DNA of 64,000 bases, from the NCBI GenBank assembly GCA_009746045.1, contig RPFO01000175.1:4044930-4108929 (forward strand), given 5' to 3'. A program made the position numbers and the translations under genes. Numbering within the stretch: the first letter of the stretch is position 1; each line of letters opens with the position of its first letter. The stretch is from Mesostigma viride (lineage: Eukaryota; Streptophyta; Mesostigmatophyceae; Mesostigmatales; Mesostigmataceae). Shown here piece after piece: positions 23,195 through 34,379 of this stretch. A model generated the notes under the pieces. That model searched no databases and was not told where the DNA came from. It saw only the letters and a list, made by a program, of their open reading frames with translations.

Positions 23195-24556
23195 CCATTC
23201 CATCGCATTCCATTCCATTCCATTCCATTCCATCCCATCTGATCCCATCCCATCCCATCCCCGCATCCCATCCCATCCCATCCCGGCCCATTCCATTCCA
23301 TTCCATTCCATTCCATTCCATTCCATTCCATTCCATTCCATTCCATTCCATTCCATTCCATTCCATTCCATTCCATTCCATTCCATTCCATTCCATTCCA
23401 TTCCATTCCATTCCATTCCATTCCATTCCATTCCATTCCATTCCATTCCATTCCATTCCATTCCATTCCATTCCATTCCATTCCATTCCATTCCATTCCA
23501 TTCCATTCCATTCCATTCCATTCCATTCCATTCCATTCCATTCCATTCCATTCCATTCCATTCCATTCCATTCCATTCCATTCCATTCCATTCCATTCCA
23601 TTCCATTCCATTCCATTCCATTCCATTCCATTCCATTCTGGACATTCCATTCTGGACATTCCATTCTGGACATTCCATTCCATTCCATTCCATTCCATTC
23701 CATTCCATTCCATTCCATTCCATTCCATTCCATTCCATTCCATTCCATTCCATTCCATTCCATTCCATTCCATTCCATTCCATTCCATTCCATTCCATTC
23801 CATTCCATTCCATTCCATTCTGGACATTCCATTCTGGACATTCCATTCTGGACATTCCATTCTGGACATTCCATTCCATTCCATTACATTTGCCATTCCA
23901 TTCCATTCCCTTCCCTTCCCTTCCCTTCCATTCCATTCCATTCCATCCCATCTGATCCCATCCCATCCCATCCCCGCATCCCATCCCATCCCATCCCGGC
24001 CCATTCCATTCCATTCCATTCCATTCCATTCCATTCCATTCCATTCCATTCCATTCCATTCCATTCCATTCCATTCCATTCCATTCCATTCCATTCCATT
24101 CCATTCCATTCCATGGTCTATTCCCTTCCCTTCCCTTCCCTTCCCTTCCCTTCCATTCCATTCCATTCCATCCCATCTGATCCCATCCCATCCCATCCCC
24201 GCATCCCATCCCATCCCATCCCGGCCCATTCCATTCCATTCCATTCCATTCCATTCCATTCCATTCCATTCCATTCCATTCCATTCCATTCCATTCCATT
24301 CCATTCCATTCCATTCCATTCCATTCCATTCCATTCCATTCCATTCCATTCCATTCCATTCCATTCCATTCCATTCCATTCTGGACATTCCATTCTGGAC
24401 ATTCCATTCTGGACATTCCATTCTGGACATTCCATTCCATTCCATTACATTTGCCATTCCATTCCATTCCATTCCATTCCATTCCATTCCATTCCATTCC
24501 ATTCCATTCCATTCCATTCCATTCCATTCCATTCCATTCCATTCCATTCCATTCCA
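23195..24556. repeat. (TTCCA)n satellite with higher-order structure
   Basis: Long pure runs of TTCCA are punctuated by recurring variant blocks: CATCCCATCTGATCCCATCC...CCGGCCC at about 23230-23287, 23945-24003 and 24170-24225; CTGGACATTCCATT triplets or quadruplets at 23638-23665, 23820-23870 and 24379-24430; ATTACATTTGCCATTCC at 23884 and 24444; CCATGGTCTATTCCC at 24112 and 24553. The recurrence of the same variants in the same order shows amplification of multi-hundred-bp units, not just slippage. The monomer equals the GGAAT unit known from animal pericentromeric satellites; that similarity is probably convergent. Confidence 0.95.
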
Positions 24557-25240
24557 TGGTCTATTCCCTTCCCTTCCCTTCCCTTCCCTTCCCTTCCCTT
24601 CCCTTCCCTTCCCTTCCCTTCCCTCCCCTCCCTCCCCTCCCTCCCCTCCCTCCCCTCCCTCCCCTCCCCTCCCCTCCCTCCCCTCCCCTCCCCTCCCCTC
24701 CCCTCCCCTCCCTCCCTCCCCTCCCCTCCCCTCCCCTCCCCTCCCTCCCCTCCCCTCCCCTCCCCTCCCTCCCCTCCCTCCCCTCCCCTCCCTCCCTCCC
24801 TCCCCTCCCTCCCCTCCCTCCCCTCCCTCCCCTCCCCTCCCTCCCCTCCCCTCCCTCCCTCCCCTCCCCTCCCCTCCCCTCCCTCCCCTCCCCTCCCCTC
24901 CCCTCCCCCTCCCCTCCCTCCTCCCCTCCCCTCCCTCCCCTCCCCTCCCCTCCCCTCCCTCCCCTCCCCTCCCTCCCCTCCCTCCCCTCCCCTCCCCTCC
25001 CCTCCCCTCCCTCCCCTCCCCCCTCCCCTCCCCTCCCCTCCCTCCCCCCTCCCCTCCCCTCCCTCCCCTCCCCTCCCCTCCCCTCCCCTCCCCTCCCCTC
25101 CCTCCCCTCCCCTCCCCTCCCCTCCCCTCCCCTCCCTCCCTCCCCTCCCCTCCCCTCCCCTCCCCTCCCCTCCCTCCCCTTCCCTTCCCTTCCCTTCCCT
25201 TCCCTTCCCTTCCCTTCCCTTCCCTTCCCTTCCCTTCCCT
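24557..25240. repeat. C/T-only tract: (CCCTT)n and (CCCTC)n with CCTC variants
   Basis: About 680 bp with only C and T on the plus strand: CCCTT units, then irregular CCCCT/CCCT units, then CCCTT units again at 25180-25235. Complete strand asymmetry of this length favours triplex formation. Multi-hundred-codon open frames on both strands (SPPLP-rich, GGEGR-rich) are artefacts. Confidence 0.95.
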
Positions 25241-25249
25241 TATCTTGCC

Positions 25250-26010
25250 TTGCCGGCAAATTGCATTATATTTGAACCAGTATGCACATTTGATTGGGCT
25301 ACATTTTAGGAATTGTCTGATTCCTACAGAATTTGAATAATTAAAGTTGCATCTGTTTGAATATATAAAAAAAGTCTCGCTACGTTTGCATGCCACAACA
25401 AATAACGGTGTTCAGGTCATGCACCTGAGTGTAATTAATTAATGTTATCTCAATTTCAGAGTCATGCCACCTGTTCAAATTCATATTACGTTGCCACATG
25501 CATTCATTATTGATGACCACTGCATCATGATCAAACTTATATGACTTATGTAGCTATGTACAAATAGTTCTGTCTGGAGAATATTCTAGCACGTACTTAA
25601 TGCAACTTTAATTTTGTGTAGCTCATCTATACCAGTTGCATGAGTCCTCACACTTATGAATAATAACATGAATAATAACATGACACATGTGGTGACGTGT
25701 CCAACCAATAAGTGTCAATTCATGGAGATGACAAAAGGCTAAACTAACCACTTGATGAATTAGACAACACGACGTGTACATCAAGCTGTAACAGATGCAT
25801 GACACTGTCCAGCCATCAAATATTGGTGGTTTCACTAAATATTTACTAATGCCAACAACATAGTTGCCCGATTCCATATCTAAGAATCATTATCCACAAA
25901 CTGCCTCAAACAGTTCAAAGACAAAGCGTTTCCCCATCAATTGTGTCAATTGGAACCACCAGAACGGACTGAGTATGGGCATCTTAGTAAGTATGAGAGT
26001 ATCTAGCCAA
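25250..26010. other. AT-rich stretch without a gene
   Basis: No supported frame. CACATGTGGTGACGTG-like and ATAATAACATGAATAATAACATG (direct repeat at about 25656-25682) are the only visible structures. Confidence 0.5.
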
Positions 26011-26014
26011 ATAA

Positions 26015-26165
26015 CATTTTCTGGCCCACCCTTGGAACCAAGGATGCTTATATATCAAATAACTTTGGGGTCATGTCATTGGTCACATATCTATGCCCCA
26101 CAGCTGCTATAAATAGCATCCCCACCAAGGGGGTACGGTGCAGATGGGGTTCAAGAGATATATAA
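26015..26165 (+). promoter_or_regulatory. TATA-containing segment shared with the piggyBac flank
   Basis: GCTGCTATAAATAGC at 26103-26118, followed by CCACCAAGGGGGTACGG, corresponds to 48527-48565 (GTGCTATAAATAGC then CCCAGGGGGGTACGG). Upstream both carry TTTCTGGCC-CACCCTTGG-ACCAAG. The shared block resembles a core promoter and lies directly before the SINE-like element; in the other locus it sits inside the piggyBac 3' flank. Promoter function is inference. Confidence 0.35.
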
Positions 26166-26175
26166 TGCACGAGAC

Positions 26176-26462
26176 ACGTGTGTAGTACTCCTACACACAG
26201 ATCTCGAGTGATTTATCTAGTACCAAATCCGAAAGGCTTGCATCACTCCCCGGACAGGAGAAATTTTGCGGATGACTGTAGGTGTAAGTTGGCGATGCCA
26301 TGGTAACCGGAGACGTCCGTCCTATTGTCAGCAAAATTTGGTGCGAGAGGTCCCCAGTTCGATTCAGGTCGGATTCATTTGTAGATCGCGTTTTCCGCGT
26401 TTTCCGCGGCCCGGCACTGAACGCAAAGGTTTTCACCTTTGCGGAGTGTCTGATCAGAATAT
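26176..26462 (+). mobile_element. SINE-like element, copy 1 (uninterrupted)
   Basis: About 287 bp matching, in reverse complement, the split copy at 44573-45812. Both contain GGTGCGAGAG-TCCCCAGTTCGATTC, which fits a polymerase III B box (GTTCGATTC). An A-box-like TTGGCGATGCCATGG lies upstream at about 26292. GATCGCGTTTTCCGCG, CACTGAACGCAAA and GGTTTTCACCTTTGCGG follow. The element starts in a small hairpin, GTGTGTAG-TACT-CCTACACAC. tRNA-derived SINE is the best guess; the T-arm pairing is poor, so another small element is possible. Confidence 0.5.
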
Positions 26463-26479
26463 AATGCAATATGGACCAT

Positions 26480-27840
26480 TTCTCAAAATCTGCTGACCCT
26501 GGCCCTTTGAGGGGAGTTTAAGATAATCACACGCATGCCATAGATGCATTCACGACATGACATGCCATAGAACTGCACAGGCTAGCTAGCATACAGCCCA
26601 AAATAGCTCAGACCGTTATAACGGGTGCAGTTATTTTGGGGTGTTTTGCTAGCACTACCGTATAGGCATTCAATTCCAACGTGGCACAAAACATCATAGA
26701 TGGCCACACATGGATTCCCAAACACATTTCCAGCTTAAAAATCACAACAGCATGCTATACAACAAGTATAAAGCTTGTGCCAAGGCCCAAAACCAAGCGT
26801 AGAAGGGGTTCACAAGGAGCTACATTATCAATGCATCCAACACACTATAAAGCAATTCCAATGATTGGCAATGATAGAAAAAACAAAAGAACTAACCTGG
26901 TTATGCTTCCATGCAAGCAGGCCCCGGCCATTCATGTTTCTTGCATGCACTATGGACGCACAAGCAGAAGGATGACTTGGGCCACCAAACCAAGAAGCAA
27001 TGCCTAGAGCTGGCCAGAAAACCACTTGTCTCGCTATGTCTGTGCAGGGAAAAGCATCCCGTTATCAAGACCACCATGTTTAGAGACAATACCAAACGCT
27101 ACTTCACTGGTTTCGTTGAAGCCTCAGCCAATAGCAATCAAATGTGGTCCAAAATCTGCGTGACATAGTGGCATTCCCCAACCATCACAAGCGAACGCGT
27201 ACAAGCACTAAAGCAACAAAACGACAAGAAAAAACAATCGATTACATGTCTACAACTAGTTTATAAACGATAGGACGACTTGGTACTGTAACTGTATAAA
27301 CGCTAACATGTTAATACGTACCAGGTCGAAACCGCAGATTACCTGCTGTGCGGGAGCCATCACTCCCACCTCACGGACATAGCCTCGAACCTTTCCTGGC
27401 CGTCATCGCTAATAAAACATGTCAAGAATGACGTAACAAGTCTATCCACGCGCACATATATGGACGTTTGCTGCCGAACATGCCCTCAAGATAATACGAA
27501 GATTTCTGCACTAATGACCATCGTCTGCGGCCTGCCTGCGCCCATGATAGTCAAGTCCGGTGGCCTGTCCCTAGGTCTGTCCGGTGGCGGCCTGTCCGGT
27601 GGCGGCTTCCATCTGCATAGAACATCGGCTGGCATGTTTCTGGTTTAAAGCTCTGTGATGCCCCAATTACGCAGTCGCCATCGCCCTTGTCTTTTGACTC
27701 TCCGCATGCTGAAACTCCGTCACAAGAAGAGCCTGCACGCGTGCTGCTGTTGTGAGTGCTGTAATTAATTTTTGTTTGTCTTGTTCTCAAGGAATAGCAG
27801 CGGTCCTGTGGGCCTGCGCGGTCCTGTCGTTCACTATTAG
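26480..27840. other. No gene seen; one strong small hairpin
   Basis: Mostly unremarkable sequence. CCCAAAATA at 26597 pairs with TATTTTGGG ending 26640 around a central CCGTTATAACGG, giving a nested hairpin. GTCCGGTGGCGGCCT-type short repeats occur at 27556-27606. No convincing coding frame. Confidence 0.5.
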
Positions 27841-27880
27841 GCATTGCCTGAACATCGTATATACTGATAAGCATTGCCTG

Positions 27881-28113
27881 AACATCGTATCACGATTTCT
27901 ACCATTCCTGAACTCCGTGTGAAAGACTTCCAACCAATGGATCGCCGAGTCTACATTTGTCTACTTTTGTCTACATTCTGGCCCGGCTACCGAATCGTTC
28001 CAGCTCCACGATTCGGAAAGTAGACAAAAGTAGACAAATGTAGACTCGGCGATCCATTGGTTGGAAGTCTTTCACACGGAGTTCAGGAATGGTAGAAATC
28101 GTGATACGATGTT
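27881..28113. mobile_element. Foldback element with perfect 94-bp arms
   Basis: 27881-27974 is the exact reverse complement of 28020-28113. The 45-bp loop itself contains CCGAATCGT...ACGATTCGG, so the hairpin nests. The 20-bp segment GCATTGCCTGAACATCGTAT occurs at 27841-27860 and again at 27871-27890, a direct duplication of the outer left end. No coding capacity. The 5' truncation point of the adjacent LINE lies less than 100 bp downstream. Confidence 0.95.
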
Positions 28114-28203
28114 CGTCGACCACCTGGGCGATGTTCGTCGACCGATGAATCGTCGACCACCTTTTGAATCGTCACCCATTCGAATCGTCACCCACGTTTT
28201 GAA

Positions 28204-30995
28204 TCGTCTGCCTTATAGGCTCGGAGCAAGTAGGCTTCCGTGCTAACCTCCATATCAACGATAGCATCACCCTCATAATGGACATAGTAGAGAAGGCATG
28301 GCGCGACGACATTGCTGGCTTTATCCTCTTCTGGGACTTTGAAAAAGCGTTTGACCGCATGTGCTGGGCATACCTACGACACATATTGATCGGCTTAGGG
28401 TTTGGCCCACGCATCCTAACGGTCATCATGGGAATGATCAAATCGCTAACCTGGTACATCCTTATCAACGGTCATAAATCTGCACTTGGCCACAGCTCAA
28501 GATCCCTCCCCCAAGGAGATTGTATGTCCCCCATCTTGTTCCTACTGGCACACGCAGGATTGTTTTGGCTCCACCAGCACGACCCTCGTCTGCAGGGCTT
28601 CCCGCTTGCAGGCAGTGCCAAAGGTATTGTACAGATAGCATATGTGGATGACACCACCAATGTTTGCATCTCTCTACAGGAAGTGAATGCTGTCTTGGAA
28701 AATATCAACACGTACTCTGTGGCCTCACAACAACGTTGTAATGTGCAAAAGTCCACGGGACTGCACATCGGCAAACCCAACCCATCTCGGATAAACCCCT
28801 CTCACCTGGCCATGACATGGGTCAAACCAGGTGAACACCATCTTTTGCACAATTGCCCCATTGGCTGCACGCCAGAGGGACGTTTGGCTGAACATCGTGC
28901 GTTTTTATATGACGAAACCAACCACGTGGGCAAACTTGCAGGAGTGCTCCTCACGGCAGGGCGGTGGGGTGGCGTCCAGCGGATGAGCTTACGAGGAAAA
29001 GCACTGATCGTCAACCAACTCTTGTTCTCCAAGGTTTTATACTACTGTCTGGCACACCCTCCCAACGATCATACCATACAGCTTATCCAACGCATCGGCA
29101 GCAATTTTGTTTGGAAACAAAAAGGTTTGATATCTCACACGGTACATGGTTGGATCAGCCGGGATATGTCCTTTATGTCATGGTTGCACGGTGGCCTAGG
29201 GCTACACAACATACAATGGCGCTTGTGGTCGATGTATGCTAAACAAGTGATCAGCGTGTACATGGAAGTGAACACGCACCCTGGCTGCTTGTTGGCAAAA
29301 GAGTCTCTCTCCGCTATTTACACCCATGCTAATGGCACATCATGGCACCTTGACGCTGGAGTACTTGGCTGCACACTGATATCATACAAGGGGCTCCCCT
29401 GGTACTGGTCGCGCCTATGGTTAGGTTATCACAAGCTCAAACCTGGGCGCCTCGTTTTTCCCACCACTCGTGAGGAGGTTGCACGACAGATTCTTTATTT
29501 CAATGATTTGATCGTGGACAATGCGCGCAAGCCCTTGGGCACGTTACATGGGCACAACCCTTATGCTGGCTTCCTGTGCGCATCACCCCCTGTTCTGAGA
29601 GTGCTCGATCTCTACGCGTGGCAGGGGACAGATATCGGTTACGGGCATACACTGAAGTTAATGCTTGGGTGCAAAACATGCCATCGCTACACGCTTGGAA
29701 CACCCTCATCCAGGCCATCCCAGCTACATGGCATGCTCTGATGATGGCCCCACGCAAGGCCCTCCAACCGGGTGATTGGATCAGTTTTTACCCGGACGGG
29801 ATCACATCCACATGCAAAGGTCTGGTCCGGGGAGTGTTGCCTCCGGCCGGAATTCAAGTCCAAGTGGCCGACACCCTTCCAGGCCACAATGGTTGCCTCA
29901 ATCAGTTGGCGACATTATGTGTCTGTCTTCCAGCCCACCAATGTCACCGTATCCGGATGGTCCCGTGGTTAGTATCAAGGTCCTGCATGTTCCAGCCGGA
30001 CCCCACGACCCCGGCGGAGGCCATCACTTGGTTACACGTAGGCAATACGAGATTGGATACTTTACCATTGGACCCCCTGGAGTTTGGCTGGACCTTGACC
30101 AAGGGGATGTCTAGGATTAGCAAATGTCTTTACGAGTACACGGCAGAATGGGGTTATGACATTTTATTGCACGAGAACCATAAGCTCCACCCTGGCCGCC
30201 CACGATGGGGCTTTCAATGGCCTGGGTACAGTTGGATTAAACTTATCACCGTGGCGGTCGATCACCCTTTGGTGGACCGCAGAGCGACCGACATTCAACA
30301 TCTTTTACTGCACAGAGCCATTGGGGTAAACGCGACCCTCAGCAGCCGGTTTCACCACGATGCGACATGCCTGTGCACCTTCCCTTCGGAAACAATTGAG
30401 CACCGCTTTCTCTACTGCCAAGTGAGCGGGGTGTGGCAATGGTTGTTTAACGTATGGTCCGCATGGACCGCGCTACCACATTCCACACTAACGCTATCCG
30501 TGCGTTGTATCATATTCGGTATGGCGGGGACCCCCGGGGAGGAGCTATCCAACAGTCAACTAGCCTGGGTATGGCTCCGAACTAATATGCTATACGCGAT
30601 CTGGACTATCCGGAACGAGACGGTTTTCAAAGTGCGGCACGAATACACCAAAGCCGCCGTGGTGAGGCGGTTTATCTTTCTCTGGAACTCAGCAATGCGT
30701 CGCGCTTGGCTCTTGGCGCAAGAACAATACAAGGTGTGGGACCCCGGGCCCAACAATGACAAGCCCAGCCCCTTGGAGCTCTTCCATGCTCTCCTGGGAC
30801 GCAACAGGGTGTTTACCTGCATTCCTCACGGTGACCTTACGCGCGTCACTTGGCTCCCCTGGTCACACAATGCTCCTTTCTAAACCTTTCACCTATCACA
30901 CTACCCTCAGAGGGTAACCAGCTGGTCGATACGTGGTACCTCTTCACCTAATGATATTCCTATTGGTTAATAAAAATACCCATTTACCCGGAAAA
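28204..30995 (+). pseudogene. 5'-truncated non-LTR retrotransposon (RT plus zf-RVT tail)
   Basis: The frame opens inside the RT fingers (SEQVGFRANLHINDSI), so the endonuclease and start are absent. Motif A is FWDFEKAFDRM, motif B SLPQGDCMSPILFL and motif C AYVDDTT; all are intact in 28278-29741. The coding sequence then continues in another frame from about 29650-29690 to 30883. This part contains the zinc-binding end (HHDATCLCTFPSETIEHRFLYC, fitting the zf-RVT family), conserved Trp-rich segments and the C-terminus LPWSHNAPF. The 3' UTR ends GGTTAATAAAAATACCCATTTACCCGG. The frameshift and missing 5' half make it non-autonomous. Three further truncated relatives lie at 41.7-44.2 kb. Confidence 0.85.
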
Positions 30996-30999
30996 TCGT

Positions 31000-31103
31000 C
31001 ACCCATTCAAGTCCAAGTGGCCGACACCCTTCCAGGCCACAATGGTTGCCTCAATCAGTTGGCGACATTATGTCGCCAACTGTTGGCGACATAATGTCGC
31101 CAA
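31000..31103. repeat. LINE shard followed by two tandem 21-bp palindromes
   Basis: 31006-31075 repeats an internal LINE segment (AAGTCCAAGTGGCCGACACC onward, as at 29863-29923). It is followed by TTGGCGACATTATGTCGCCAA (31059-31079) and TTGGCGACATAATGTCGCCAA (31083-31103), each a full palindrome around one base. The first palindrome partly uses LINE sequence. Confidence 0.8.
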
Positions 31104-31127
31104 CGGACGTGGTGTCTTTTTGGTGTT

Positions 31128-33545
31128 AACACTCCGTCTGTGAACTTATAACGGGTGTGGCCCGTAATTTTTCGTAGAATGCAGAATCGCGCCAAATGCG
31201 GGCGCCGGAGCGTCGCGCCGAATCTGGAAAAACGGTTCGATGGGATCCGAGATCCAATGCTGGGCTATTTGAATATATTTTAAATATTTTTTTTGGATAA
31301 CAAATATTGGTGAATTGCACGTTGCCATCTGAGGGGGTTTGGCTACAAACGTTAACAAAAAAGGGGTGATGAGATGGTTCTAAATTGGGGTATGATGATA
31401 AAGTTGAGGGCACCAAAAACCTCCTAAACCCAAAAGTACACTACATAATGGACGCTTGGTGAGAAATTCAGCATCAATCATGCACAAGCTTCCAAATATC
31501 TAGGCACTCAAACCATTACGGGTGACACCCGTAATAAGAACTAGAATGCTCCATTCTAGCCTTTGGGTGTGCCATTCATGTGGCATGGCCATCTGTGGTA
31601 CCATGGCACATCCTCTCATTAGAGGATGATATGGTGATGAAATGGGCACATAGGACATGCTTTTGCACAAGAAATATTTTACTAAAGCTATCAAATGTAG
31701 GGCACAATGAGGGTTCAACCCATAGGTGCACCATGCTATGGGTCAAATGCGCCGTGCATGTGGCATGGCCGTCTAGTATGGTGTCATGGCACATCCTCTC
31801 TATTTTGAAATGATATGGTGTTGAAATGGACACATAGGATGATGCTATTTTACAAGAAATATGATTACTGAAGCTATCAAATATAGGGCACTTGTTATGA
31901 GGGGCCAGCTCATAGCATGCACCATGCTATATAAACAAATGCATAGATAATAACCCACCGCTCGTCGTCCAGCACAACTGTCAATGCATAAGACGGCAAC
32001 ACATGTAAATCCACGACGTGGTGCAAGTCCACATTCTGAAAATGTTGAAAAGAAAGGCATCGCCATATCATCATCCTAATCATCGTATGTGCCTGTCTGG
32101 CAGGCAAACGCATACGACGCAACAATATAGCCTGAGAAACTCATGGCCACGTGCATACCATGAATGTCCGGGAACATCGATTAACCGCAAGTATCTTTCG
32201 GGCCTTGCGAGGTTTGCCCGCGATACGGTTAGCATGGCAAGGCACGGCATGCTCCCCAAGGGACCGCACACACACATGCACGGCTGGGGCTGTCGCAAAG
32301 CACTGCAGGCAGTAATAGCCTGCCATGGGTATTGCATGTTACTACGAGGAATCCACAGCCTCTATATACAAACACGCAAGCGGTTCATGCATTATAATGA
32401 CAGTTGTGAACTTCCAAGCGCTTAACTTCGCAAACCATGCCCAAATACCTATTCAATTATCAGAGTTTATGACAAGGTGTTGCTGTTAAGGTAGCACATG
32501 AATAGCTAGCATCAGGCAAGATATGTATACAAGCATGAATGGACACCCATACCCAGTTCTCTAAACCTCTACCTCGCTTTGGGGGACCGTCTTGCAAGGC
32601 TTGCTTGTGACATGGGCAACGTAGCAGCCGGAACTGTCATGCATCTTAGAGAAAGCACCCACGTTTACGCAACGGGGCGCAGCCGCGCGCAGAGCTTAGC
32701 ATTATGCAGTAACCTGCCTTCAGTTGAAGTCACACCGGCCATGTGCCGTGATCACATGTGATAAAAACTGGCAGATTTACAAACCAAAAGTTGCCATAAA
32801 CCTTCTCCCAGCCGGATGCAGGTAATCTTCACACGCCTCGACACCCGGAATCATGAAGCGCGCACTAGCTACTGAAGGTCCCGTCCTCCACGGGCCACCT
32901 TTTCTTGAGCATGAAGTACATAACCTCAGCGACACTGCCTGGCCGGGCGAGGTCTTCTCCCACTACGTAAGGTTCGCTACCCATCGCCTCGAGTGAAATC
33001 TGAATTCCTTGCTGCTCCTTGCTCCTTCGACCAAGCAGGACCCTACGTGATAAAGTTGTCTTGATCAATCAATCGCCCAACACGGCCGCCAAAAATCCTG
33101 ATTTAAAGCCGAGGCTCACAGCCCAACCATCAAGGACTGCGGACAGTTCATCGCCAGTGCCAAGATTAGGAGCACCCGAGGATACCTCGGCATACGACAT
33201 CGCGACCGAAGCAGTCGTGACGAAAAGACAGTCTCCTTCTGCAGCCGACGTTGCTAGCATTTGCCTGCATCTGCACCGTTGTTGGCATTCGGCGGTCCGA
33301 TTGCAAGCCCAAGAAAGTCCAAAAAAGCACCTTTTTCCATGGGGTGGCCACGGAGCATCTGACATGGGGTGGCCGTGAAAATTAGATATTCTTTTAGGCC
33401 TTGAAGTCAGCTTTCATCCTATCCAATAAAAAGCGCATTCTGACAATTAGTTCAATAGTAACCACCAATAGAGTAACCATGCCTCCATTACGGGCCACGC
33501 CCGTAATACGGGCCACGCCCGTAATTACAGACGGAGTGGTTTTGG
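31128..33545. mobile_element. Candidate non-autonomous inverted-repeat element
   Basis: The left end ACTCCGTCTGT...GGGTGTGGCCCGTAAT (31132-31175) is mirrored at the right by ATTACGGGCCACGCCCGTAAT...ACAGACGGAGT (33490-33538). TTTTGGTGTTAA occurs just outside both ends in direct orientation (about 31117 and 33540), which would fit a 10-12-bp target duplication. A related ATTACGGGTGACACCCGTAAT lies inside at 31514, so the block may be two nested elements. No transposase frame is present. The interior contains a pair of related 120-bp segments (31560-31680 and 31740-31870: GTGGCATGGCCRTCT, CATGGCACATCCTCTC). Confidence 0.4.
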
Positions 33546-34375
33546 TGTTAAAATGGTGTTAAAAATGGACCAATCGGCGCGAAGAGACTGAATTCGAGGA
33601 TTTCGAGTATTAGCCAACGATATTACAAAATGAGTCCGTACCAGGATTTCTGAACTTTACTGAACGAAATGGCTTTGCTCAGCCGTCTGTTCAGACTGAA
33701 CAAGGTTAGCGCAGTACCGGTGTTCAGTCAAACCGCGTTGACGGTAAACAGAGCCGTTTCCCGCGCAATTCCGCGGCGCGCTGACCTTTCCGGTGTCGCG
33801 GAGTCGAATTAGAGGTGGAAAATTTCACAGCGTGCGCAAGGCGTGCGCGGGGCAAAGACAGCCTGGCCGGTGATGGCTATGGATACAGTCTCAAAAAAAA
33901 AAATGCACAGCAGGGATAAAGAAATGAATGGCGGTGCTGCACTAGACATCGATTCTGGGGCATATTGAGTGCTTGCAAACAATGCTGACAGTGATCGGAG
34001 TGTCATTTATTTGAAATATCGCGATAGTTTTAACCCCGTGAAAGCTGCAGCCTATTTTTTGTGGAAAAAGGTCCGTTCGGCCTGCATCGGCGCTGTGCGA
34101 TTTAGCAACTAGATTTAGCGAGCAGCTGGGCGTGTTGATGATTCCTGGTCGAATGTAAGTCTTCTTTAGCGCGCCCGCTCGCTTTTAGGGAAGACCTTGA
34201 CTTGGCGAGTGGGTAATCCGACGACTTCGCTCATATATATCGAATAGGCAGGGATATCCATGCCTAGTGCCCGAACGTGGCGACATGAAGTTCATGCCGC
34301 GCACTACGCAATTATCTTTCGAGTACTTGTGGTTACACTTTACTGCCGGTGAGCATGGTGTTGCTTGTACTCACC
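33546..34375. other. Stretch with a segment shared with 41.56-41.75 kb
   Basis: TTGGTGTTAAAAATGGACCAATCGGCGC and CGAGACTGAATT...AACGATATTACAA at 33545-33635 recur at 41580-41670. No gene is visible between 33640 and 34375. Confidence 0.5.
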
Positions 34376-34379
34376 ACAG

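Noticed and set aside
23052-25396. Open frames of up to 762 codons on both strands rich in FHSIP, WNGME, SPPLP or GGEGR
   Set aside because: They are translations of the TTCCA and CCCTC arrays; long open frames arise in several registers on both strands and start or stop only at array edges.
26240-26380. A tRNA gene
   Set aside because: A B-box-like GTTCGATTC exists, but T-arm pairing is poor, no acceptor stem can be formed and the A-to-B box distance is too long; a SINE-like element fits better.
28278-30883. Two separate genes at 28278-29741 and 29576-30883
   Set aside because: Together they make one LINE ORF2 (RT then zinc-binding tail); a frameshift near 29650-29690 is the simpler reading.
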